From Deinococcus sp. KSM4-11 (lineage in GTDB: Bacteria; Deinococcota; Deinococci; Deinococcales; Deinococcaceae), in assembly GCF_004801415.1 (NCBI RefSeq), contig NZ_SSNX01000006.1:1-64000 (forward strand): a stretch of DNA of 64,000 nucleotides, read 5' to 3'. How positions within the stretch are numbered: the stretch's first letter is position 1; each line of letters starts with the position of its first letter. This document shows, in pieces, positions 16,482 to 25,470 of this stretch. The translations under genes and the position numbers were made by a program. The notes beneath the pieces were generated by a model. The model did not search any database, was not told the DNA's origin, and saw only the letters and a list, made by a program, of their open reading frames with translations.

Positions 16482-16904
16482 ATGGCGAGCATTCAGAGCA
16501 TTGACAGTGTCGGTCTCTGTGTCACCGACCTCGCGCGCGCGCTCACCTTCTACCGGCAACTTGGGTTCGAGCCTCTCTCCCATGACGGCCGGGGGTGTGC
16601 GCTGCGGGCAGGGCGTGCGCGGCTCCTCCTGTTTGAGACGCACCATCCGCAGCCCCATGCCCAGACCCGTGGATTTGCGCTGATCTACAACGCGCCGGGC
16701 TTCGATCACCTCACCCTGCAGGTACAGGACGTGGATCGGATACACGCGGAACTTCTGAAGCGGGGCATTGCCTTCAGCCGTCCGCCGGTGGATGAGCCGT
16801 GGGGCGCGCGGGTCGCCCTGCTTAAGGATCCGGACGGCAACAATCTGTGCCTGTTGGAGTGGACGCGGGAAGCGAGAGGGTCGGTCAGCCATTCGGCAAG
16901 GTGA
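16482..16904 (+). CDS. VOC family protein
   Basis: The 140-residue product begins [31 protein letters not shown] and ends [22 protein letters not shown]. The pattern of a VxxDLxxAxxFYRxLGF start, a central [18 protein letters not shown] repeat and a C-terminal DPDGN-x-L-x-L-x-E is typical of glyoxalase/dioxygenase-like VOC proteins. The His in FDHL and the Glu in LLEW are likely metal ligands. It stands alone, with a GAAGG ribosome site and a hairpin after it. Confidence 0.88.
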
Positions 16905-16932
16905 CGTCGCCAGGGTGTTGAAATGATTTGTT

Positions 16933-16963
16933 GGGAGCCTGTCCGTTTCTCGAACAGGCTCCC
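16933..16963 (+). terminator. Hairpin terminator after the VOC gene
   Basis: GGGAGCCTGT pairs with ACAGGCTCCC across an 11-base loop, 28 bases after the stop. It is followed by CTCTTGCTC, a weak pyrimidine tail, so intrinsic termination is plausible but not certain. Confidence 0.55.
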
Positions 16964-17124
16964 CTCTTGCTCGGGGCGTGGTCTTGGCGTTGGAGGGTAT
17001 GACCACGTGAAAGCCGCCCCGTCCTGGCCACCGCCGGGGCGGAGCCTTCGTTGGGAATGGCCCGGCACTCTTCATCTGGATGTGCTGTCATAGCGCCGTA
17101 CAACCACCTGCTGATACTCGCGGC

Positions 17125-17382
17125 ATGGATGGCCTCCAGATGGTGCTGGCTGGGATGGGCCAGCAGGCCCTCCACGTGGCGGCGGCCGCTGGCAGTGCAG
17201 TGCTGCGTGCCCTGCCCTGGTGGGTCTGGCCGGTGGCCTTCTCCTTCGCGATGGCCCGCACGGTCGGCCACTTCGCGACCCTGGAGTCCGCACGGGCATG
17301 CCGGGGTCGGCGGCGTGCCCAGTCCACGGTGCGACGGCCCCGCAGGCAGCACCATAAGCGGTATGCCGCTCGACGAAGCTGA
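17125..17382 (+). CDS. Small hypothetical membrane-associated protein upstream of parA
   Basis: The 85-residue product starts MDGLQMVLAGMGQQALHVAA, has one likely membrane helix (LPWWVWPVAFSFAMA at about 45-60), and ends in a strongly basic tail ([19 protein letters not shown]). It overlaps the next gene by 20 bases, which supports translational coupling. A short hydrophobic protein with an Arg-rich tail next to parAB could be membrane- and DNA-associated, but this is inference. It resembles no family I know. Confidence 0.45.
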   Translation: MDGLQMVLAGMGQQALHVAAAAGSAVLRALPWWVWPVAFSFAMARTVGHFATLESARACRGRRRAQSTVRRPRRQHHKRYAARRS

Positions 17383-17674
17383 GGTTCGTCTGGAGATCCG
17401 GATCAGGCACATGCAGACCCTGGAGCTGGACGGCACACCGGGCCCCAACGTAATGCTCAGGGACTGCATCGGAATTGATCTGCATCCCCAGGACGACGGC
17501 ACGTGGATGATTGGCTGGCGCACCCTGTTCGGCCGGCAGTTCCTGATCCCACTGGCCCCGTTCACGACCCAGGAGGACGCGGTGGCCTGTGCGCATCGCA
17601 TCAGGGTCGTGATGGTTCAGACCCTGGAGGAATGGAACGCCCAGCAGGACAGGCAGGATCCACCTCTGACGTGA
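17363..17674 (+). CDS. Small hypothetical protein upstream of parA
   Basis: ATG 17363 lies within the end of the preceding gene. The 103-residue product begins [20 protein letters not shown] and contains [48 protein letters not shown], which reads as a compact alpha/beta protein with no signal or membrane segment. It stops 25 bases before parA in the same direction, so it is likely in the parAB transcript. The function is unknown. Confidence 0.55.
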   Translation: MPLDEAEVRLEIRIRHMQTLELDGTPGPNVMLRDCIGIDLHPQDDGTWMIGWRTLFGRQFLIPLAPFTTQEDAVACAHRIRVVMVQTLEEWNAQQDRQDPPLT

Positions 17675-17699
17675 GGGCTGCGCGCCGTATCCTGCGAGC

Positions 17700-18461
17700 G
17701 TGATCACCGCGACCGTGTTCAACCATGCAGGCGGGGCAGGGAAGACCAGCCTCACCCGTGACGTCGGCTATGAACTTGCCCTGACGGGCCTCCGGGTTCT
17801 GCTGATCGACCTGGATCCGCAGGCAAACCTCACGACCTGGCTGGGCATTCCGGTGCAGGACGTAGCCCTGAGCGGCACGGTCTACCCGGTGGCTACCGAT
17901 GGTCAGCCGCTGCCTCCGCCGATGTACGTCCACGGTCTCGACCTGATTCCCAGCCAGGTGGATCTGGCCCTCGCCGAGACCGGCATGCTGGGCGTGCCTG
18001 GCTCCCAACTGTTCTTGCGGCAGGCCCTGGAAACGGTGCGTGATCGGTACGATCTGGTTCTCATTGATTCTCCGCCCAGCGTAGGCCAGTTGGCGATCCT
18101 GGGCGCCGCAGCCGCCGACCGGCTGATCGTGCCGATTCCCACGCGGGCCAAGGGCCTGCACGCGCTGCCCGGCCTGCAGAAAGCGACGGGTCTGTACCGG
18201 CGCCTGCGTCCGGAGCTGGAGGTCGCCCTCTACGTCCCGACCTTCTATGATGCGCGACGCTCGCATGACCGTGAGGTCCTGGAGACCCTACAGGCACACC
18301 TGAGCCCGCTGGCGGAACCGGTTCCGGATCGGGCAGCGGTGTGGATCGACAGCAATTTGGCAGGCGAGCCAGTCGGGGTGTTCGCCAAGGGCAGCCCGGT
18401 ACATGAAGACGTCCTTCGTCTGACGAGCCGGGTGGCAGCCGCGCTGGGGCTGAGCGCATGA
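17700..18461 (+). CDS. parA: ParA family partition ATPase
   Basis: The 253-residue product starts at GTG 17700. It has a deviant Walker A motif ([11 protein letters not shown] near residue 10), switch [14 protein letters not shown], and Walker [11 protein letters not shown]. It lacks a long N-terminal HTH, so it is a short type Ib or chromosomal-like ParA. ParA forms an ATP-bound DNA-bound gradient that moves ParB-parS complexes and so segregates the replicon. It overlaps parB by 4 bases. Its presence argues that the window belongs to a low-copy plasmid or secondary chromosome. Confidence 0.93.
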   Translation: MITATVFNHAGGAGKTSLTRDVGYELALTGLRVLLIDLDPQANLTTWLGIPVQDVALSGTVYPVATDGQPLPPPMYVHGLDLIPSQVDLALAETGMLGVPGSQLFLRQALETVRDRYDLVLIDSPPSVGQLAILGAAAADRLIVPIPTRAKGLHALPGLQKATGLYRRLRPELEVALYVPTFYDARRSHDREVLETLQAHLSPLAEPVPDRAAVWIDSNLAGEPVGVFAKGSPVHEDVLRLTSRVAAALGLSA

Positions 18462-19345
18462 CCGGCAAGAAGAGCCGCGCACCGCGCCTGAGCGGTCTGG
18501 AAGGGCTGCTGGGGAGCACGGCCGCCATGACCCGGCCCCAGCCGGCCGGCACCCTGCCGGTCACTGACCTCCACCCCTCGGCGCTCCAGCCCCGGCGGTC
18601 GTTCGACGAGGCCAGCCTGACCAGGCTCGCGGATTCCATTCGTGCAGAGGGCGTCCTGCAGCCGCTGCTGGTGCGGCCAGTCGAGGGTGGGCACGAGATC
18701 GTGGCAGGGGAGAGGCGCTGGCGGGCCGCGCAGTTGGCCGGCCTGACCGAAGTGCCCGTGCTGATCCGGGAGCTCGACGACACCCAGGCGCGGGCTGCGG
18801 CGCTGATTGAGAACCTGCAGCGCGAGAACCTGAACGTCATCGATGAGGTGGAGGGCAAACTCGAGCTTGTGGCGCTGGGCCTGGGCACAAGAGTAGGTGA
18901 GGCGCGGGGTCGCCTGATGCAGCTTCTTAAGGCCGCAGATGGGGGAGAGGACGCTGATCGCCTCGACCTGATGTTCACCGGACTGGGGGAGACCTGGCAG
19001 AGCTTCGCAAAGAATAAGCTCCGTATCCTGAACTGGCCGGAGCCCCTGCTGGCGGCCCTGCGCGAGGGTCTGCCGCGCCGACTGGTCGAACTGATCGGTC
19101 GCGCCCCAGAGGCTCACCAGGAGCGGCTTCTGGTCATGCTGCGTTCTGGTTCTTCACGTGAAGAACTGACAGCCGAAGTTACCCGTCTTGGCGGAGCAGG
19201 GGAGAGGCCGCAGGCGGCCCGGGTGGCCCAGGTTTTGGGCCGCCGCCGATGGCTGGATGCTCTACCGGAGAAGGATCAGCGTGACGTCGAAAAGTGGCTG
19301 GCAAGGATGCCAGCTGCGCTACGAGCCGCACTGGACGGCAGATGA
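18458..19345 (+). CDS. parB: ParB/Spo0J-type partition protein
   Basis: The 295-residue product starts with ATGA coupling to parA. The basic N-terminus ([20 protein letters not shown]) is followed by the ParB/sulfiredoxin CTPase domain at about residues 30-125: [51 protein letters not shown] and [21 protein letters not shown]. The central part is a divergent HTH/linker and the C-terminus a dimerisation helix. ParB loads on parS and spreads using CTP. A parS-like palindrome lies within the gene itself near its 3' end. Confidence 0.93.
   Translation: MTGKKSRAPRLSGLEGLLGSTAAMTRPQPAGTLPVTDLHPSALQPRRSFDEASLTRLADSIRAEGVLQPLLVRPVEGGHEIVAGERRWRAAQLAGLTEVPVLIRELDDTQARAAALIENLQRENLNVIDEVEGKLELVALGLGTRVGEARGRLMQLLKAADGGEDADRLDLMFTGLGETWQSFAKNKLRILNWPEPLLAALREGLPRRLVELIGRAPEAHQERLLVMLRSGSSREELTAEVTRLGGAGERPQAARVAQVLGRRRWLDALPEKDQRDVEKWLARMPAALRAALDGR
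19149..19166. promoter_or_regulatory. Candidate parS site, GTTCTTCACGTGAAGAAC
   Basis: This is a perfect 18-bp palindrome within parB, coding for Gly-Ser-Ser-Arg-Glu-Glu-Leu. Its centre TTCACGTGAA equals the centre of the widespread bacterial parS consensus TGTTTCACGTGAAACA. In many bacteria parS sites lie in or beside parAB. I saw no second copy in the window. Confidence 0.6.
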
Positions 19346-19634
19346 GCCTTCGCCCCCGATCAGGTAACGCCATCAGTTCAACCAACGCCCCTGCTCCACA
19401 CCTGGGCCCTGGCATGAGTGAGCCGGCTCCCCCCGCGGAAGCGTCGCCAGCACCTTGTGTTCTTGGAGCTCCACCGCCCCCCTGCCAGCGCGGGGCTCCT
19501 CCTGGGTTTCATCCAGTCGTGCGTACTCAATACTTCAGGTTAAGGGTCGAGGCGCAAGGCATAACCAGCCCCTAGGCCGGAGAGACGCGGCATCGCACGC
19601 GGGCGTCGGGGTACAACATCATGTCTTAGGATCC
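19346..19634. other. Intergenic stretch after parB, no gene seen
   Basis: The 289 bases between parB and the convergent PPOX gene contain no convincing frame, no clear hairpin with a T run, and no iterated repeats of the kind expected for a plasmid origin. Confidence 0.4.
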
Positions 19635-20237
19635 CTACCGATCGTCCTCTACCGCCAGATCCTGATCTCTCACCGCTGCCTGCACCTGCTGGCTGAGCAT
19701 CTGGGCAAAGTTCGGCAGCACCGGCCCGGAGCGGCGTTCCAGATTCCAGATGTCGGAGCGCAGCAGGGCACGGGCGCAGTGCAAGAACGCTTCGTGCACC
19801 TCCACGACGATCAGGGTGACGGGCGGCCGGCCGAGATAGGCGTACCGCTCCAGCACCGCCGGATCGCGGGTGAGCCGCGCGACCCCATTGACCCGGAAGC
19901 CCTCGTTGACTCCCGGTACCAGGAACAGCAGGCCGACCTGCGGGTCATGCAGGATGTTGCGGATGCTGTCGATGCGGTTGTTACCGGGGCGATCCGGCAG
20001 CACCAGGGTGTGCGGGTCGTCCACGAACGCTGCCTGCCCGGGGTCGCCGCGCGGCGAGCAGTCCACGCCAGTCTCGCCGTGGGTCGCCAGCAGCACCAGC
20101 GGCGCGGCGGCGATGATGCGCTGGAAGTCGGCGTCGAGGTAGTTCATCACCTTGCGGATCACCAGAGTGCTGGGCGGCCGGTACAGTCCGGCGAGGTCGG
20201 TGTCCGACTGCACCAGGAACTCCGGGTCGAGGTTCAT
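19635..20237 (-). CDS. Pyridoxamine 5-phosphate oxidase family protein (MSMEG_1061-like)
   Basis: The 200-residue product contains RKVMNYLDADFQRIIAAAPLVLLATHGETGVDCSPRGDPGQAAFV, then LVLPDRPGNNRIDSIRNILHDPQVGLLFLVPG and NGVARLTRDP. This is the split-barrel flavin-binding fold with the SPRGD and PDRPGNNRIDS signatures of the MSMEG_1061 subgroup of PPOX proteins. These use FMN, F420 or similar cofactors, and the substrate is unknown. Its ATG overlaps the stop of the carboxypeptidase gene (ATGA), so it is the last gene of the peptide-uptake operon. Confidence 0.88.
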   Translation of the reverse strand: MNLDPEFLVQSDTDLAGLYRPPSTLVIRKVMNYLDADFQRIIAAAPLVLLATHGETGVDCSPRGDPGQAAFVDDPHTLVLPDRPGNNRIDSIRNILHDPQVGLLFLVPGVNEGFRVNGVARLTRDPAVLERYAYLGRPPVTLIVVEVHEAFLHCARALLRSDIWNLERRSGPVLPNFAQMLSQQVQAAVRDQDLAVEDDR

Positions 20238-21616
20238 ACACTGCCTCGCAGGTGTGGCAACAGCGCCAGCAGGGCCCCGAGCTGAGTCTGCACCGCCTTT
20301 CGGATGGGAATCGCCTGATACTCCAGGTGCGTCTCGAGGTCGGTAAAGCCCTGATCCAGAAGACGGTTCAGATGCTCCTGCGCCGCTGCGAGTGCCGGGT
20401 CGTCCGTACGGGCGCGCTGCGCCTGGAAGGCCCGGCGGAGCATGCTGTAGATCAGCAGTTGGTAGAAGGGCGAGACGTACAGCGCGTCGGTGCGCTGGGC
20501 CATACTGGCCCCCTCTTGGGTAGCCGGGTCGGCCAGGATCGCCTGACGCTGCACGCCAGCCTTGAGGTAGTGCTGGTGGAAGAGCAGAAAGGCCCGGTGA
20601 AGGCGCGAATCCAGGGTCATCAGACCGGCGACTGGAGCATACAACGCGTCGACGGCCTGGGTGAGCGCCCAGGTCTTGTCCTGCCCTTCGAGCAGCACCT
20701 CCCGGCGGGTCTGCCCACTCAGGGTTTCATCAGCCACGGCTGCGGCCTGAAAGTACGGCAGTTCAGTGATCAGCGTCAGTGCGCGTTGGCCGTCCATCGC
20801 CTCCAAGAAATCGCCGCTGGAGCCGCCGCTGCCGATCATGGAGGCCGGAGCTTCCGTGGTGTAGGTCTCGTAATAGTCGTAGGCCTCAGCGATGGATGAC
20901 GTCTTGTAGATGGCGGGCGCGAACTCGACGCCCCACGGCATCTCGGCCTCACCCTTGGCCAAGAAGAGGCCCAGGCTTTCGGGCACCCGGTAGAATTCTG
21001 GGTACACCTGCGGTACGTCCCGGCTGATGTAGTAGTACACGCCCCCGAAGCCCGCGTTGTGCAGGCTGTAGATGAAAGCCGGGCGTACGGCAGTCAGCGC
21101 GTCCATCAAGGCCCGCGTCTCAGGGATCGGAGCGTCAAAATGGAAGTCCTTGTACGCCACCGGGAAGGTCCATTCCACCTGTTCGACGCCGGGAGGCCGG
21201 TAGAATTCCTGCGCGTAGTGGCGCGCCGTGAATGGCCCGGCAAACCAGCCCTCGTTCAGGCGGGTGCCGTCGGGATCCACGCAGGGTAGCAGGTGCCACG
21301 TAAAGCCGCTCCGAAGTTCCGGAGAGCGGATTAATTCGTCCAGCAGGTAGCTGACCAGCATCGCGCCGACCGGCTCGTTGGGGTGGGGGCAGGCGTAGAA
21401 GAGCAGTGGCACCGGACCGTCGCCGATGCTGACCATCGGAATTGCCTCGCCGTCGGTGGAATGCCCCACCTCGCGCAGTACGGCCAGATCCGGGTGGTCA
21501 CGGGCCACAGCGCGCGCCTGGGCGTACAGCTCGTCCACCGTCAGGAACCGCGTGTAGTCCGGCACCGTTCGGAGCCAGCGGTCGAGGATCTCTGGAGTGA
21601 TGCTCTGATCTGTCAT
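20234..21616 (-). CDS. M14 family zinc carboxypeptidase
   Basis: The 460-residue product has the metal-binding HPNEP motif (HxxE, about residues 97-100) in PLLFYACPHPNEPVGAMLVSYLL and the following LLPCVDPDGTRLNEGWF. It has a later YSLHNAGFGGVYYYISRD that supplies the third ligand His, and a probable catalytic Glu region (TELPYF). No signal peptide is seen, so it probably acts in the cytoplasm. It sits 17 bases downstream of the permease genes, which suggests it trims peptides or gamma-glutamyl-type conjugates taken up by the ABC importer. A GAGG ribosome site precedes ATG 21616. Confidence 0.85.
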   Translation of the reverse strand: MTDQSITPEILDRWLRTVPDYTRFLTVDELYAQARAVARDHPDLAVLREVGHSTDGEAIPMVSIGDGPVPLLFYACPHPNEPVGAMLVSYLLDELIRSPELRSGFTWHLLPCVDPDGTRLNEGWFAGPFTARHYAQEFYRPPGVEQVEWTFPVAYKDFHFDAPIPETRALMDALTAVRPAFIYSLHNAGFGGVYYYISRDVPQVYPEFYRVPESLGLFLAKGEAEMPWGVEFAPAIYKTSSIAEAYDYYETYTTEAPASMIGSGGSSGDFLEAMDGQRALTLITELPYFQAAAVADETLSGQTRREVLLEGQDKTWALTQAVDALYAPVAGLMTLDSRLHRAFLLFHQHYLKAGVQRQAILADPATQEGASMAQRTDALYVSPFYQLLIYSMLRRAFQAQRARTDDPALAAAQEHLNRLLDQGFTDLETHLEYQAIPIRKAVQTQLGALLALLPHLRGSV

Positions 21617-21633
21617 GGAAGCCTCGTCCGGCC

Positions 21634-22509
21634 TCAGCCGGCGTTGCGCGGGTCGAACGCCTGGCGTAGCCCGTCGCCCAGGAAGTTAAAGCCCATCACG
21701 GCCAGCGCGATCACCACGCCTGGCCACACGATCAGCAGTGGGGCCTGCAGCAGGAAGTTCTTGCCCTCGCTGACCATGGTGCCCCATTCCGGCGCGGGCG
21801 GCTGCACCCCCAGCCCCAGGAAACCCAGTGCCGCCAGCGCCAGGATTGCCTGCGGCACGCCGAAGGTGGCCGCCACAATGATCGGAGTGAGGCTGTTGGG
21901 GAGGATGTGGCGGAACATGATCCGTCCGGAACTCGCGCCACTGGCCCGGGCGGCCTCGACAAAGTCGCGCTGGCGCAGGCTGAGAACCTGGCCGCGCACC
22001 AGCCGGGCGTAGATCGGCCAGCTGACCAGCCCCAGCACCCACACCACGTTCAGCACACTCGAGCCCAGCACCGCGATCACCGCGATCACCAGCACCAGGA
22101 ACGGGAAGGCGAAGAAGATCTCCACCAGCCGCATGATCAGGGTGTCGATCCAGCCCCGGAAGTAGCCGGCCAGCAGGCCCAGCCCTGTCCCCAGGCCCGC
22201 CGCGATCAGCACCACGCCCAGCCCCGCCGTCAGCGAGATGCGTGAGCCGTAGATCAAGCGCGAGAGCAGGTCACGACCGAAGTTGTCAGTGCCGAGCAGA
22301 TAACCGTGTTGCCCCGGCAGCAGGAATTGGTGTTGCAGGTCGAGCGCGAGAGGGTCGTGTGGGGCAATCCAGGGAGCCAGCAGCGCTGAGAGATAGAAGA
22401 CCACCAGAATTACCACCCCGACGACGCTGAGTCGGTTCCGGGTAAAGGCCCGCCAGCGCCGGGAAGTGCGCCGCGACGCGGCGGATGTAGTCTTGAGCGT
22501 GTCAGTCAT
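21634..22509 (-). CDS. ABC peptide importer permease, DppC/OppC type
   Basis: The 291-residue inner-membrane protein has about six membrane helices. Its cytoplasmic N-terminus (RRTSRRWRAFTRNRLSVVGVVILVVFY) and lumenal segment LAPWIAPHDPLALDLQHQFLLPGQHGYLLGTDNFGRDLLSRLIYG are hallmark DppC features. The EAA loop for ATPase contact reads FVEAARASGASSGRIMFRHILPN. It follows the DppB-type gene by 8 bases and pairs with it to form the channel. Confidence 0.92.
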   Translation of the reverse strand: MTDTLKTTSAASRRTSRRWRAFTRNRLSVVGVVILVVFYLSALLAPWIAPHDPLALDLQHQFLLPGQHGYLLGTDNFGRDLLSRLIYGSRISLTAGLGVVLIAAGLGTGLGLLAGYFRGWIDTLIMRLVEIFFAFPFLVLVIAVIAVLGSSVLNVVWVLGLVSWPIYARLVRGQVLSLRQRDFVEAARASGASSGRIMFRHILPNSLTPIIVAATFGVPQAILALAALGFLGLGVQPPAPEWGTMVSEGKNFLLQAPLLIVWPGVVIALAVMGFNFLGDGLRQAFDPRNAG

Positions 22510-22517
22510 GTCGCGGC

Positions 22518-23471
22518 CTAGTCATACTGGATTCTCGGATCGACGAGGGTGTACAGCAGGTCCGTAATGAGCACCGAAACCACGAACAGCGTGGCGAACA
22601 CCAGCACGCTGCCCTGGATCATCGGCAGGTCGCGCTGCTGGATGGCGCTCACGGTTAACAGTCCCATTCCTGGCCAGGAAAAGATGGTCTCGACCACTAC
22701 AGCGCCCCCCAGCAGGCCCCCGAACTGGATGCCAGCCGTGGTGATCAGGGGCAGGGCCGCATTGCGCAGGGCATGCCGGTACAGCACCCGGCCAGGCGAC
22801 ACGCCCTTGGCCCGCGCCGTGCGGATGTAGTCTTCGGAAAGGACGTCCAGGAGTGCGCCCCGCGTCAGACGGGTCAGGATGGCGGTCAGTTCGCTGCCCA
22901 GCGCGACGGTCGGCAGGATCAGGTAGCTCAGGAACGGCCACAGCCCCTGGCTCAGGTTGCCGGTGCCGCCCCCGCCCAGCGGGAGCCAGCGCAGCTTCAA
23001 GCTGAATAGCAGGATCAGCATCAGGCCCAGCCAGAAGCTGGGCAGCGCCACCCCCAGCACGCTGATGCCTGAGGCCAGGTAGTCGGCGGCGGTATTCGGC
23101 CGCGCCCCGGCCAGACTGCCCGCGATCAGCGAGACCACTACCGCGAACAGCAGCGAGGAGATGGTCAGGATCAGGGTGTTTGGCAGCGCCGCCCACAGCT
23201 GCGAGATCACCGGCTGCCCGGCCACGATCGACTGGCCCAGGTCACCGTGCAGCACGTCCCACAGGTAGTGCCCGAAGCGTTCGTACCACGGCTCGTCGAG
23301 TCGGAGCTGCTGACGGACCCGCTCGAGCACCTGCGGGTTGGAGATGCCTGAACTGAGCGCCAGACTGATGTAGCTGCCCGGCGCGAAGGCCAGGAGGCCG
23401 AAAGTGATGAAAATGATGCCGGCCAACACCGGCACCATCAGCAATACACGGCGGACGAGAAACGGGAGCAC
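22518..23471 (-). CDS. ABC peptide importer permease, DppB/OppB type
   Basis: The 317-residue integral membrane protein starts at GTG 23471 (MLPFLVRRVLLMVPVLAGIIFITFGLLAFAPG). It has the DppB signature N-terminal helix, the extracytoplasmic LGQSIVAGQPVISQLWAALPNTL segment, and the EAA loop DYIRTARAKGVSPGRVLYRHALRNA. The C-terminus is TDLLYTLVDPRIQYD, typical of the family. The gene starts 13 bases after the binding-protein stop codon and forms a heterodimer with the next permease. Confidence 0.92.
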   Translation of the reverse strand: MLPFLVRRVLLMVPVLAGIIFITFGLLAFAPGSYISLALSSGISNPQVLERVRQQLRLDEPWYERFGHYLWDVLHGDLGQSIVAGQPVISQLWAALPNTLILTISSLLFAVVVSLIAGSLAGARPNTAADYLASGISVLGVALPSFWLGLMLILLFSLKLRWLPLGGGGTGNLSQGLWPFLSYLILPTVALGSELTAILTRLTRGALLDVLSEDYIRTARAKGVSPGRVLYRHALRNAALPLITTAGIQFGGLLGGAVVVETIFSWPGMGLLTVSAIQQRDLPMIQGSVLVFATLFVVSVLITDLLYTLVDPRIQYD

Positions 23472-23484
23472 CGGGCGCCCTGGC

Positions 23485-25071
23485 TTAGGGGCCGAACATG
23501 ACGTTGGTCGTCGGCGCCACCAGCTTCATCGGACCGTAGGCGGGCACGAAACCCTGCACCCCGGCCCCGACCACCGCGTAACCGTTCTCGAAGTACAGAG
23601 GAATGCCTACCGTCTCGCGGAAAATGGCGCGCTGGGCGCGCTTCCACAGCAGGCTACGGTTCGCGGGCTCGACCGTCTGCAGGGCCTGGGCAAAGAGCGC
23701 ATCAACCCCCGCGTTCTTGTACTGGTGGGTATTGCTGGCCCCGATGTTGTTGCCGCCGAACAGCGCGTACAGGCCAGTGGTGCCGGCGTAGCTGAAGTCG
23801 AAGAACATTCCGGTGTTGCCCTTGAGCAGGTCGTCGGCCCATACCGACACGTCCTGCTGCTGGAGGCTGGTGTCGATGCCGAAAGCCTTGAGCTGGGTGG
23901 CGAGGATGGTCAGCACCCGTACCTGCGATCCGGCGATGGTCTTGAGGCTGATCGTGAGCGGCTTGCCGTCCTTGGCGTACTGGCCCTGGTCGTTCTTGGT
24001 GTAACCCGCCTTGGTCAGCAGCGCGGCGGCCCCGGCCGGGTTGTACGACCACAGGTTCTTGAGAGTCGGATCGTAGCCGAAAGGCACCCAGGGCGGCACC
24101 TGTCCATAGGCCCGGATGGCGTGCGGCCCCAGCACCGCCTTGTACGCGCTGTCGATGTCAATCGCCATGGAGATGGCCTTGCGCACGTTGGGGTCGTCGA
24201 AGGGCGCCGTTTTGACGTTGAAGCCCAATCCCCGGTATGAGCCCGCACCCTGAACCAGCTTCACACTGCGCTGATTGGCCAGCTGCGTGGCGGAATCGAC
24301 GTCCAGCAAGTAGGGCACCACGTCCACCCGGCCACTCTGCACGGCCAGCGTGGCGACGGTCGGATCCGGGAGGTAGATGAACTGCACCTGCTTGAGCTTC
24401 GGCGGAATCCAGTAACTGTCGTTGCGCGTGAGCGTCAGCGTCTGGTTAGGCGTGAAGGACTGCACCTTGAACGGCCCAGAACCCACCGGCGTGCGCGCAA
24501 AACCCTCTTCGCCCAGCTTTTCGATGGCCTCGTGCGGCACGATCGCCACCTGGGCGAGCTGGTTGGGGTCGATCACCAGGAACGGATTGGGCTTGGCGGT
24601 CTTGATCTCGACGGTGTACTTGTCGGTGGCCTTCACGCTGGCGATGTCCCCGATCGAGTAGGCGTTGCTCACCTTGGTGAACCGGTTGACCGAGTACACG
24701 ACGTCAGCGGCTGTCACCTCGCGGCCCTGGCCTTTGGCGAACACCGCGTTGCCATCCTGGAACTTCACGCCCTTGCGTAGGGTAAACACCCATGTGGTGC
24801 TGTCGGTCGTTTTCCAGCTGGTCGCCAGCAGCGGACGGGGCGTTACCTTGACATCCATGTAGACCAGGGCGTCGAAGACCAGTCCATCGACATTCCCTTC
24901 GTCGTTGCTGCCTCCGGTCTTGTAGGGATCGAGCTGACGGAGCGCGGTGAACGAGATGCGGAGTGTACCGCCATCGGCAGCAGCCTGTGCCGAAGCGGCC
25001 CCCAGAAAAGCAGAAAGAACCCAGAGTCCAGCCACCAGGCTTGTCGACATCCATCGAGTGTTCTTGCTCAT
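23485..25071 (-). CDS. ABC transporter substrate-binding protein, family 5 (peptide type)
   Basis: The 528-residue product has a Sec signal (SLVAGLWVLSAFLGAASAQA). The family 5 core has DGGTLRISFTALRQLDPYKT, LLATSWKTTDSTTWVFTLRKGVKFQDGN, VTAADVVYSVNRF and GSGPFKVQSF. Such proteins capture peptides, nickel or opines at the outer face of the membrane. No ATP-binding subunits (DppD/F-like) occur in the operon, so the ATPases must be encoded elsewhere. A GGAG site precedes the ATG. The gene heads the operon binding protein, DppB, DppC, M14 peptidase, PPOX. Confidence 0.92.
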   Translation of the reverse strand: MSKNTRWMSTSLVAGLWVLSAFLGAASAQAAADGGTLRISFTALRQLDPYKTGGSNDEGNVDGLVFDALVYMDVKVTPRPLLATSWKTTDSTTWVFTLRKGVKFQDGNAVFAKGQGREVTAADVVYSVNRFTKVSNAYSIGDIASVKATDKYTVEIKTAKPNPFLVIDPNQLAQVAIVPHEAIEKLGEEGFARTPVGSGPFKVQSFTPNQTLTLTRNDSYWIPPKLKQVQFIYLPDPTVATLAVQSGRVDVVPYLLDVDSATQLANQRSVKLVQGAGSYRGLGFNVKTAPFDDPNVRKAISMAIDIDSAYKAVLGPHAIRAYGQVPPWVPFGYDPTLKNLWSYNPAGAAALLTKAGYTKNDQGQYAKDGKPLTISLKTIAGSQVRVLTILATQLKAFGIDTSLQQQDVSVWADDLLKGNTGMFFDFSYAGTTGLYALFGGNNIGASNTHQYKNAGVDALFAQALQTVEPANRSLLWKRAQRAIFRETVGIPLYFENGYAVVGAGVQGFVPAYGPMKLVAPTTNVMFGP

Positions 25072-25470
25072 GCAAGCTCCATAAGTGTAGGAAGGCGTAC
25101 GTCATCGACCTGCAATCTCCGGAACTTCGCTATCGAGCGGGTATCATGCGTTGTTCTATCGTTCAGACCCCTTAGATTGCAAGCGTTCTTACACGATGCG
25201 TGAGCCGCCGACGGCGAAGTGACCAGTGGCGGCATGCATGGCCATCGTGATGTTCTGGCGATGGCCAGCCAACAGGCGTGGATCAGATACGGGACGCTGA
25301 GCCTGGGTTGATGGGCGGTTCCACCATTGGGAAGACGGGCGGGGATCGCGAAAGCAAGGCAGAGTACGGATCGATTCATCTTCTTCAGGACAGGCGCGGT
25401 TGGTTGGCGCTGCCACACCAGTGAGCGAACCTACCTCTGCCTGTTGACCGATTACTATCCATAACGGGTG
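25072..25470. other. Intergenic stretch upstream of the ABC operon, no gene seen
   Basis: The 399 bases contain no frame with recognisable content. On the minus strand TTGCAA and TAGAAC, 18 bases apart around 25150-25185, could serve as a weak promoter for the binding-protein gene. The rest is unexplained and may be remnant sequence. Confidence 0.3.

Noticed and set aside
16919..17124. Replication origin with iterons upstream of parAB
   Set aside because: I found no tandem repeats of 17-22 bp, no AT-rich tract and no Rep gene in or near this stretch.
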